This document shows, piece by piece, positions 41,001-51,100 of a stretch of DNA of 64,000 nucleotides; position 1 is the stretch's first letter; each line of letters starts with the position of its first letter. Source of the DNA: Eudromia elegans. Taxonomy: Eukaryota > Chordata > Aves > Tinamiformes > Tinamidae. The stretch covers positions 2,159,032 to 2,223,031 of the forward strand of contig PTEX01000119.1 in NCBI GenBank assembly GCA_003342815.1. The letters run 5' to 3'. The notes beneath the pieces are model-generated. The model had not been told where the DNA came from, did not search any database, and was given only the letters and a program-made list of their open reading frames with translations. The translations under genes were made by a program, and so were the position numbers.

Positions 41001-42685
41001 TGGGCTTTTACATAATACAAGCAGTTCCAGTTGATGCATTTCTATGTATGTCATGGATAAATGCTTTAACTTTTATCACTAGTATTTGTTGCATATTTTT
41101 GGATGTCACGAAATATATCCATTACAATATTCTTTATTTCTAGACTTAATAACTAATTTAGTCCTTTGCAACTTTTGCCTGAGAATTAACCAGGTGGTTG
41201 TAATAGCTCAGTAATTCACTCCTTCCTTTTCAATACTCTTAACATGATATTTAATTTTTAATGTAATTTTTAGAAGTGACAATCAAAAATCTGCTTTTCA
41301 GCAATTTTCCTAAAATATATATACTTTTGCTTATTTATAATCTTATAATTTTTTATTAAAACCAAGGATTGACATTTAAAGTAGGTTTGCAAGGTTTGAC
41401 CACTGAAAATGTCACACAAATAATTACTATGATGACAAAACAAAAATAGAATAAAATATTTCAAAGATTAATTGAACAGAGATGCCACCAGTTTGCCAAA
41501 ATGTATGTTCTTATCCACTATAAAGAATACGTCCATCCTGCAGTATCCTCTCCCAAGTCAAGTCAATGAGAGAGTGACTGCTGATAAATAATAACATTAG
41601 ACTACTATGATTTAGCAGTTAATGCATGTGGATAAAGCATACTGAAAAATGAGGAAAGATGGTGACCAAACCAGTATCCAGTATACATGGTATAATTCTA
41701 TTATTTTTCCTATAATCATTTCACCTTATTATTGTCTTTTTTTCTTTTTTTTTTTTTTGAATTTGGAAGAGAACATCCTGTGACATGGATGCGGTAAGGG
41801 AGTGAGCAATTAATCTTTCAAGAGGAAAACCATTGTAAGCACATAGCTCTCAGTTCTTCCTCCCTGTCTTTTCCAAAAGAAGTCAAGTCCCTCTACAACA
41901 TTCTTGCAGAAAAATCCAAAATTCAATTATATTATCAATTATAATGAAAAAGGTATTCTATATCACAGATATCTAGCAGCTACAGTAAACTGCTCTAATA
42001 ACATGAAATATTTCTAGCTGCACAGACAAATATAGCAGGTTAGCAAATAATGACTATAAAATATATCTAAATAAAAATATCATATGGAGAGAGCAGACAC
42101 TAACTGATAGCATGAAGTACATTAAAAACCACAGGGAATTATAATTATGCAGAATATGAAAGATTTTGTAATTTTTAAAGGATTGTAAAACCATCTCAAT
42201 TTTGCTCTCAGCAGTACTTCACCATTTGTACGATGATAACACTTTATACGCAGCACAAATGACTGTCCTATTATTGTGAAATATGTGAAAATCCAGAGGG
42301 AGAAGTAAATCTGTGAAAACTTTGCCAGCTAGAAAAGACTAATAATATCTTACTTGTCAACATGTAGAAGTCATTGAAATATGCTGGCTGATCATTCTAG
42401 TGGAGGGAGACTGAAAGAGCGAGTTTGAAGTTGATATTTTTACTTACAGGATATTAATAATGACACCATAGTAAGGACTGTTTTTTACATTAAAGAGGTG
42501 TTTAAGATATCACAAGTGACTGGTACAAGAAAAAAAACATAAATTGTTACCAAGGGAGGAGTAAGTGAAGAACAAGAATACAGAGTAGCACGCAATTCAC
42601 AGAATCCCTGTGACAGTACATACTCTGACTAAAGAAGCATCAAAGTAAAAGCCCTGTGAAAACAGGGCTTTGATATATTTTAGAT

Positions 42686-42711
42686 AAAAAAAAAAAAAAA
42701 AAAAAAAAAAA
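42686..42711 (+). repeat. A26 tract with CC- and CCC-interrupted A runs after it
   Basis: Twenty-six A, then CC, A7, CCC, A8 and CCCC. The pattern of an A-run decaying into A/C blocks resembles the one after the A54 tract at 31,949. Confidence 0.9.
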
Positions 42712-43145
42712 CCAAAAAAACCCAAAAAAAACCCCTGTACCTCTGACAATTGGTGCAAACCATGACAAGTTTATCATTAGATTACTTTTAATTTCCATGT
42801 TTTCCTGTCCCTTTCAATTACTCCTTTCTTCCTGCCTTTTGCTGCTGTCCTTGCAAATGGTAATTTCATATGGTATTGTTCAAAAAATGGTGGATATAAG
42901 TGATTTAGCACCAATTAATTACAAATTACTTCATTAGATTAAGAGTGGGAACAGACATTTGTCTGTCATCATTCTTAAAACAAACATTCAAAGGCATTAG
43001 TACGATTATTATATTAGTTGCACTAAGAATGAAAATGTGCTCAGCATGATAAAAACAAATATGTCACCATAATATCACATTTCAAAGATAGTCACAAATT
43101 AAGCCATACCCGAAATTAATTATGCCTAATAATTTCATTTTGTCA

Positions 43146-43200
43146 TCATAAGATTAGTGCAATTCATAAGATTCTTCTTAAGAAGAATCTTCATAAGATT
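43146..43200. repeat. Perfect 24-base palindrome flanked by TCATAAGATT repeats
   Basis: Bases 43,168-43,191 are a perfect palindrome, each arm being AAGATTCTTCTT or its complement. TCATAAGATT occurs three times: 43,146, 43,164 (overlapping the left arm) and 43,191 (at the right edge). The cruciform-capable structure has no clear role. Confidence 0.8.
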
Positions 43201-43901
43201 CATTTGATTCATTCTTCATACAAGGAATTCTTTTTGAAACTAAGCAGTTACAAGGGCTTAAAAATACAATTATTACTTAAATTCAACATAATTATTTCTT
43301 AAAAGAAGGAACACTTGAACTGATATAGGGCACCTCTGTGTGAATCAGTCTTTACTCTTAAAAAAAAAAAATCGCTCTTCCAAACAAATCACAGATGATG
43401 GCAGTTAGTAATTCCAAATAAAGATGATTTGCACTAGGTATTTCTTCTAAATTATACATGAGAAGCATATAAAATAATGACTGATATTATAGTTGTGTTG
43501 GGTACAGAAATGAAAAAAAAAATGTTAAACAAAAAGTTTTTGAAGTTTGGCCAATGAATTGGAAAAGTGCGTAGAACATTTCAGTAAATTACTCAAATCT
43601 AAAATAGCTTATGTTAAAATACCAAGAAATAACTACAAAAACTTAAAAAAACCTAGATTACAAAACACAGAAATTAGAAGCTACTCTAACTGCACAGAAA
43701 TAAGTGGGCAACTTGAAAAAAGTCAGAAGCAAGAGAAAACTGCCCCCAAACTTGATTAAAAAAAAAAATTCTCTTCATTTGAAACTATAACCCCATCTAG
43801 TGGGATTTCTTTCTAATAGCTATGTGATAGGATTTGCTATCCTTTTTATTAATACCCTTATTGTTTTCTGTTAGTAAAAAGTACGAAACCCTTGGGTTTT
43901 T

Positions 43902-43929
43902 TTCTTTTTTTTTTTTTTTTNTTTTTTTT
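43902..43929 (+). repeat. T-rich tract with one ambiguous base
   Basis: A long T run with N at 43,921. This marks an unresolved homopolymer in the assembly rather than biology. Confidence 0.9.
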
Positions 43930-46357
43930 GTTAAAGTATTCTATCCTTGCTACCATTACGATTACATTATGAGTAACAATGGCTCAATGCATATAAGACG
44001 ACTGTTATCTGGACGGACTCCATGATACTTCAGAGTAACATTGTGGAAAAATACCAACATCCACTTGTGGGAAAGGTGGATCTTATATCTAAATAAATAC
44101 AATTCAAAAATAGTGTAGGTCTATAGTCCTTGAATTATACAGACTGCATGGACTTCTACCAAAGTCAGTTATAACCACAAAAATTGATTAATTATAAGGG
44201 AGGTGAAGGGTGCAAAGGAAAATCTCACCGCAGCACTTAACTGCTCAGCATCATTACCTACATACAGGGACTGGTGAGGACTAGGATATAATGAATCTGA
44301 GCAATCGATAATGAGCTCCATCTATGTACACAGATAAAGTGCATTACCAGCACAGTTTTGGTCTTCTTGCCTGTTATAACATGAAGAAACTGTAGAAACA
44401 AGATGGCTCCTCAGCTCTAAGTGCTTTCTGCCAGGTGATGCATGGCGCAAAGCAGATGGTATTTTAGGTCTGTAAGACCTACAGCTCATTCTGCTGCAGC
44501 ATGCGGCCGGCCCTGACTGCAGCAGCCATGGTAAGTGGCACGTGTCCTGCAGAATGAGGTAGTTGCCTCTCACACACGCTGCCGCTTCACCAAGAAGCCC
44601 TTAAGTTGTTCTGTTGACAGCTCGTGTAGGTGGAGCATCTTCTTCAGCCTCCTGTCAGGACAGATGCACAGAGCACTTTCTCACAGGCTGCACTGAACTC
44701 TCTTGTGAACTCCATCCATCTGGATTCGAACAATAATCCAGCTTTCTGAAGACAGTGCCAATCATTACGTGATCCTTCGTATTTCTTTGATCAATACTTG
44801 CAGCTATCAGTGCTGACATTCAAATCACCATTGATTAACTAGAGAGAATACACATATCCATACTTCATTGTTTGATTTAGTGCATGCACTTCTGTGTAAC
44901 AAGAAAATAACAAGTAATGCTAACTTTGTCACTTTCTCCATATTAGTCATCATTTCATTGATTTCTTTTATAGTCTTACCATCCCTCAGGCATCTTCCAC
45001 ATACCGAGGTCACGCCATAACTCTGTTCATTTTTGTCCCCATGTTCTACATTTATTTAAATTATTTTCTGAGGGTTATACAGTACAAATTCACTGATTTT
45101 TGATATGTTGACATAATAACGTTCTCTTTTTGTTTCTTATCTATCCATTCACTAACATTTAAGATTTTTTTATGTTTGTTTTTGAACAGAGATGAGCATT
45201 CAGAAGTGTATCAGCATGGTTTCCAACAACTCTCTTAAATAGGGATAGCTACAGAGATCTACATACTCAATGACTAATTAGAATTTCTTTCTCCTTAATA
45301 AATGATCTCCATCCATCAGCAGTTAATTTCGTGACATTTTCCCATTCTCTCAAGTTCATGAAATTCTTCTACTACTCTACATTTTTCCGATCACAGTGAA
45401 TAGTACTTTGTAATAAACTTAATCTCTTCACTGTTAATCATCTCCTACAGATCATTTAAGAATATTCCAAACAACATTCAGTGCCGAATCTAGAGAACTC
45501 TTCAGAACTCTTTATATCCTGAATACTTACACCTTCCTTTTCTTTCCAATTACTTCTTTAACCAGTTCATAACAAATATATATTTTGCTCAAGATGACAA
45601 GCAACAGAAAAGTGGGATTGATACGGCAAATCAGTAAGAAAAAAATGACGAATTTTCATATTTCACTCTGTTATATGTCTAATAGAGACATAACACTATT
45701 GTATAAGAAAGACAAAGAAATAGGCAAATGCATTTTTTTTTGAAAGAAAAAGATTTCCAATCTTAAATTTTAGATTTAAATCTTAGAGAAGGCTATAGCA
45801 TCATGATAGGAAACCACCTGTCTTCACTGGGACCAAATCAGTAGTTTTCAAAGGTGATGCAAATTCAAATTCAATTAAGTATGTAACAATATTTTAATGC
45901 TAAAATTCTCAAAGTGCAATGGTCATGATATGAATCTGATTCAGTAGATTTAAGCTTGTGATCAGTTTACAGAAGTAGATGATTTCTGTCTCAAGATATA
46001 GAAGCTGTCTGAATGCTAAGAATTTTTAGCAGCCTATTAAGAACAAAAAACCAAACAAAATTATAAGGAAAAAACTATAAAGACTAAAACCATAAGAAAG
46101 ACAAAACTATACAGAAAGAAATGCAAATTTTCCAGTAAACAGGTGCTACCTTGCTAGGAGAGAACACTTGCTGAATCCAGTATGTTTTAGTGGGTAAATT
46201 TGCAACACATGCTGCACTTAGTACGGATATAGCTTGTTACTGACTCACATAATAGGCATAAAACATAAAACAAAAAGAAAAAAAGCTTTAAAGATAGTAA
46301 TTATTATTCAAGCAAACAAACATACAAACAATCTATCAGTAGTCCTTATCAATAGAG

Positions 46358-47757
46358 GAGATGCCAGATGACAAGAGACTGGCCAATGTGACGCTCATCT
46401 ATAAGAAGTGGCTGATGGATGATCCAGGGAACTACAGGCCTGACAGCATGACCTTGGTATTGGGGAAAGTTAGGGAACAGATTAACTTCAAGGTAATCAC
46501 ACAGCGTACGTGTGACAAGCAGGGGATCAGGTCCAGCAAACATGGGTTCATGAAAGGGTGATCCTGCCTCACCAACCTGATCTCCTTCTATAACGAGGTG
46601 ACCTACCTGCCAGATGAGGTAAAGATTGTGCATGTGGACTGCTTAGACTTCAGTAAGGCCTTCAACACTGTCTCCCACTGCCTTCTCCTGGAGAAGCTGG
46701 CAACTAAAGGCTTACACAGGTGGGCTCTTTGCTAGATGAAAAAGTGCCTGAATGGCTGGGCCCAAACAGTAGTTGTGAATGTAGTTAAGCCCCAGTGGGT
46801 GACTGGATATGAGCAGTGTTCCCCGCGGGGTCAGCGTTGGGGCCAGTCCTCATTAACATCTTTATCGATGATGTGGAAGATTGAGTGCACCTTCAGCAGA
46901 TTTGCAGATCACACCAATCTGGGAGGAAGAGCAGATCTGCTTGAGGGTAGGAAGGCTCCACAGCGTGATCTGGATGGGCTGGATCGATGTGCTGAGACCA
47001 ACTGCATGAGGTTCAAGAGGCCAAGCGCCGGCTCCTGCACTTGGTCACAACAGCCCCATGCAGCACTACAGGCCTGGGCAGAGCGGCTGGAGAGCTGCAC
47101 GGCAGACAGGGACCTGGGGGTGCTGCTCGACAGTGCACGTGAGGCAGCAGGGCGCCCAGGGGGCCCAGGAGGCCAAGGGCTCCTGGCCGGGATCGGGAAC
47201 AGTGCGGCCAGCAGGACCAGGGAAGGGATCATCCCCCTGTGCTCGGCGCTGCTGAGGCCGCCCCTCAAACACTGTGTCCAGTTTGGGGCCCTCCCTGCAG
47301 GAAGGACATGGAGGAGCTGGAGCGAGTCCAGGGAAGGGCAGCGGAGCTGGGAAGGGGCTGGAGCTCAGAGCTCACGAGGAGCGGCTGAGGGCGCTGGGGC
47401 TGTTCAGCCTGGAGAAGAGGAGGCCCAGGGGAGACCCCATCNCTCTGCACAACTGCCCGAAAGGAGGTTGCAGTGAGGGGAGGGTCAGTCTCTTCTCCAC
47501 AGTAACTACCAATAGGACAAGAGGACATGGCCTCGAGAAGTCCAGGTTAGACATCAGGAAGGATTTCTGCAGGAAAGAGTGGTGGAGCCTTGGGAGAGGC
47601 TGCCCAGGGCAGTGATGGAGTCACCTGCTAGTGTTCAAGAATCGTGCAGATGAGGCACTTGGGGACATGGTTTAGCAGGCAGGGCAGTGAGGGGCTTGCA
47701 GTTGGACTCCATCATCCTGAAGGTCCCTTCCCGCTGCAGCGATCCCGTGACGTCGCG
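46358..47757 (+). mobile_element. Old CR1 LINE, 3' part, at the promoter edge
   Basis: Translated pieces match the CR1 reverse transcriptase: DDPGNYRP near 46,420, SSKHGFMKG near 46,540, LDFSKAFNTV near 46,650, the palm region near 46,900 and FSLEKRR at about 47,405. The copy is 5' truncated and decayed, with several stops and frame changes; one stop follows the GFMKG motif. It reaches the CR1 3' untranslated region (GACATGGTTTAGCAGGCA at about 47,664, shared with the tail at 26,813) and ends close to 47,757. The second half is far more GC-rich than other copies in the window. It contains one ambiguous base at 47,442. Its final bases merge into the MFSD14B CpG island. Confidence 0.85.
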
Positions 47758-47770
47758 CAGGAAACAAAAC

Positions 47771-47786
47771 GAGCCGTTAACGGCTC
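47771..47786. promoter_or_regulatory. 16-base perfect palindrome with core CCGTTAACGG, upstream copy
   Basis: GAGCCGTTAACGGCTC reads the same on both strands. The core contains two inverted AACGG units, the core recognised by MYB proteins, so a paired MYB site is one reading. A sister palindrome with the same ten-base core lies in intron 1 at 48,219. Confidence 0.35.
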
Positions 47787-47922
47787 CGCGAGGGAGAGCC
47801 GGATACCCACGCCCCGCCCACCCGCGGGCAGCCCTCGAGATGCCCCGCCCATACCTCCGGCCTCGGGTTCCGGCGCGTTCCTGGAGTCGGCAGAGCAGCA
47901 CTTCCGCCCGGCCGGGGGCGGT

Positions 47923-47932
47923 GTCACGTGAC
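47923..47932. promoter_or_regulatory. CLEAR-type E-box (TFEB/TFE3/MITF, USF, MYC-class)
   Basis: The sequence GTCACGTGAC is a perfect 10-base palindrome and equals the core consensus of the CLEAR element bound by TFEB and TFE3, bHLH-zip regulators of lysosomal genes. USF and other E-box factors can bind the same core. It lies 85 bases before the MFSD14B start codon, inside the CpG island. The site is seen directly; its use is inferred. Confidence 0.55.
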
Positions 47933-48002
47933 CTCGTCCCCGCCCCGCGGCGGAGGCGGCCGTTGCGGGCGGGGCCGCCCCCACTCCGGCGCCGCCGCGG
48001 CC

Positions 48003-48020
48003 ATGGCGGGAGCGAGATGA
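48003..48020 (+). other. Five-codon uORF overlapping the MFSD14B start (ATGA)
   Basis: An upstream ATG in a strong context (GCCATGG) opens a five-codon frame, MAGAR, whose TGA overlaps the MFSD14B ATG in the tetranucleotide ATGA at 48,017. If the transcript starts upstream of it, the main ORF would be reached by leaky scanning or by reinitiation after this minimal uORF. The geometry is seen directly; the translational effect is inferred. Confidence 0.5.
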
Positions 48021-48181
48021 GCCGCGAGGCGGAGCCGCCGCCAGCCTCGCACCGCGGGCCACAGGCCGACGAGGCGGCGGCGGCGGCGCGCGAGGGTGGC
48101 GGCGGCGGCGGCGGCGCCAGCGCCAGGCGGGGCGGCTGCATCATGCTGGTGAAGAGGGGCGGCCTCCCGGCGGGCGGCGCG
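48017..48181 (+). CDS. MFSD14B: MFSD14B coding exon 1
   Basis: Encodes residues 1-55, beginning [15 protein letters not shown] chose the ATG at 48,017 because MS followed by an acidic and Pro-rich stretch resembles the recalled human start (MSVEPPPELEEK). The frame then runs to a consensus donor, G then GTGAGT, at 48,182, ending in phase 0. The exon is GC-rich and low in complexity: five Ala at residues 20-24 and seven Gly at 27-33, followed by a basic stretch ARRGG. It holds no membrane segment and should be the cytosolic N-terminal tail. A second in-frame ATG at 48,143 (residue 43) could serve as an alternative start. The sequence around the first ATG is moderate (G at -3, A at +4), and a short upstream ORF overlaps it. 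Confidence 0.85.
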
Positions 48182-51100
48182 GTGAGTTTCATCCTCCCGC
48201 CCGCCCACCCGCGCGCGGCGTCCGTTAACGGACGAGGGGTTTGGTTCAGCGGGCTAAGCTCTGCTCGTCAGTCAATTATTGCAGCCGCGCGGAGGGGAAC
48301 ACAAGCCCCGCTCCGGCACCTGGCGTGGGGCCGGGACTCCGGAGGGGAGCGGGGGCTGAGTCAGGGGCACAGCTGGTGTCTGACACCCACGGACCAGACT
48401 AGACAAAGATACTGTCACTTCTGCCATAAGTGATGCCAGTTTTGCAGAAGAGGCTCAAACTTTATTAGGAACCTGACTTCTCAGCTCTTAATATGTGTGT
48501 ATATGTATATATAGCTATGTCTGTCATGTTCAGGTGTTCCCAAGTTTGCTAATAAATTAGATGTGCTAGAAACGTCACTTATGCTGACCGTTTATTAACA
48601 CCTGCAAGTTTTGCTGGCTGGGTCACTTCTGCCACGTGTGGCATTTCCTCTGTCCTCCTGCCCGCCGCGTGACCAGGAGAAGAGAGGTGATGAAATGGAG
48701 TGCGCTGAAGTGGAGTGCTGGTGATGCTTTATGCGTATGTTAATGTGACGGGAGCAGTATTGTGGCCCTCGCTGAACATGAATGATGAGACTGGAGACCT
48801 TTCCCAAAGGTTTGAAAACAGTTATTTGATACCATGAGGTTCTTCATGCCTAACGCTTCCAAGGTTATTTGATGAAGCGCTTTGGTTGAGTGATGAAGCC
48901 AAGCAATGTCTTAAAAAAAATACTCCGAGGTGGTACTCACCACTCACACAGGAAGGACATACATGTACGTTAGTCAAGCGACTACTTTACAGTTACTGTA
49001 ATGTTATAATGTTAGGCACATGACCAACTGAAAGTATTGTTTGCATATCGCTTCTGCCTTTGAGTCTTTTGGGTCTTTCTTAGAAGTAGTTATACCTTTG
49101 AAAAAGCTTGTAGGACTCATTCAAGAATTTCAGCTAACATTTGATGAATAGTATATTTACTGTTTTAGGATCCCATAGATTAACTCCTGTTTAAAACTCC
49201 AAATGTATTTCATACAGTCTTCACCTTGAAGAAGGTTAAAATAAAATGGAGAATAGTTATATCTAACAAAAGTGCTATTCTGTTTTTCATCCTGATGGGT
49301 TAAAAGTTTGTTATAATTTGAAAAACAATTATAATAATTCTGGATCCTGAAATCTGTTGCTTTGCCAGTTTGCAATTTCAGCTACCAAATTAATTTATAG
49401 AATAGTTTATGATTTTGCTTGATTTACTGGTTACTTTTTTCCCCCCATTGTCTCTCATCTCAAATCTAGATTCCTGGGCACCTGTGTTCCTGCAGTTAAT
49501 TTCCTACAAGATGGAAGGGTATTGGGCCCTAGCCTTGTCCTCTGTGCATTGGTATAGCTGCAGTAAAAGTTTATGCTTGTGTTGGCTTAGCGCTTGCTTT
49601 ACAATTTCTAACTAAATGTTCAATTTCCTGTTTTGTTACTGCAGTTCATATACCTCCATGTGATACTCACGTGGTTGTCGTATTGTGAGAACATTCTCTC
49701 CTAGGGCTTTGAATAAGCTTATTCAATCTAAAATACTAGGGGCCAGATTATGGCTTTAGATATGAATGTAGATATGTATGATATGAATGTAGAGATCTCT
49801 GACATCCGTGGGAATGCAGCTCTGGCATTTCAAAGTGGAAACTTGCCCTTGGGCTGCTGTTGAAGAAATTACAGAAATGAAATGTTGATGATCTGCTTTG
49901 TTCTGTAAAAGCTATTTTATACTGGGCAGAGGAATTAGAACAAAAGTTAAGCTAATTTGTTGTGTCAAAGTGAAAAGTAATTAAAAGTCATCTGTCCAGT
50001 TGCATAAGGCTTGCTGTTCATTCCACCCCCAGGTGGAGAAGAGTAACTTTTTAATTTTCTATGACTTGTTAGCATTGACTCATTTGAACTAAAGAATAAA
50101 TGCTGCACAAGTGACTATTACAAAAGTCATTTATTGGCTCAAATGTAGTAAGGAAAAAAACATATTTAAGTGAATTCCTTTGAAATTGAATCATTTTTCA
50201 TTGGATATATTGCTGAATAGTTGAAATCAATAATGCCATGGATGTTGTTTTTTACTCATTAGACAATGCTGTTCTACCTAGATCTTGAACATTGATAATA
50301 TAAAAATTGGTATGAATATTTCAAACTTACATGTACTTTATTTTCATACAGATTGTAGTAGCAGGCAGCCACTGTACAGAAGCTTTTACGCAAAATACAA
50401 TGCAATACTGTTCAAATGAAGTTATCATATAGTAGAAATCTTCACATGAGATACGAAAGAAGAAAAAAATACCTACATAAGTTTTTGTTATAAAAAAAGA
50501 CTCTATTTTCAGACACTATAAAATGGCAAAGTTGTTGTTGAGACCAAGACCTTTTTTCTTCAATAAAGGAAAACTTGATTAGTTTAAAACTGTGTAGTTT
50601 CAAATGAATATTAGTAGTTATTATTTGTTGAACTCTGCTTCATGCAGTGATATGCATTTAGTGCATATCTCAAGAATTGCACGTTTTTATTCTTACTACC
50701 AGAGTTTCTAATATTTCATAGAAATATAGCGTGGTGAGGTCAATAAGCACTATTTAAGTGTTACCAAACTTCACTAATGAGACTTTCAGTCCAGTGAGCT
50801 TGACTGCCTGTATTTCTTGCATGTAGCATTTAAAGAGACTTAAACCATTCTGTTTTCTCAAAGATTTAATGCCACTCTGAATTTTTGCACCAGGTTAGAT
50901 TAAAATTTACGGCCACAAATTGAGGCACCAAAAGTTCCACAGGAACTTGAGAAAGAACTTCTTAACAATGAGGGTGACAGAGCCCTGGAACAGGCTGCCC
51001 AGAGAGGTGGTGGAGTCTCCTTCTCTGGAGATCATCAAAACCTGCCTGGACACCACCCTGTGCCACATGCTCTAGGGGACCCTGCATGTGCAGGGGGGTT

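Larger units (their letters stand above)
32003..46357. other. AT-rich intergenic block upstream of the MFSD14B-edge CR1
   Basis: About 14 kb without a recognised gene or dispersed repeat. It holds the A26 tract, the palindrome at 43,168 and the ambiguous base at 43,921. GC rises slightly near 44,440-44,600 (GCGGCCGGCC at about 44,503) without an identifiable feature. Confidence 0.6.
47745..48400 (+). promoter_or_regulatory. MFSD14B: CpG-island promoter of MFSD14B
   Basis: A sharply bounded GC- and CpG-rich block in AT-rich DNA surrounds the first coding exon. It contains several GC boxes (for example near 47,941 and 47,970), an ETS-like CTTCCG at 47,901, a CRE-like TGACGTCG at 47,748 and a CLEAR-type E-box at 47,923. 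No TATA box is evident, as usual for a broadly expressed CpG-island gene. The transcription start cannot be placed from sequence alone. An old CR1 ends at the left edge, so little proximal promoter lies between the repeat and the start codon. Confidence 0.8.

Noticed and set aside
46736-47615. Plus- and minus-strand open frames of up to 246 codons
   Set aside because: They lie within the decayed plus-strand CR1; the sense one is a patchwork of reverse-transcriptase remnants, not a gene.
47635-48208. Long antisense open frames (up to 185 codons) opposite MFSD14B exon 1
   Set aside because: They arise from stop-poor GC-rich CpG-island sequence, have Pro/Arg/Ala-only composition and match no family.
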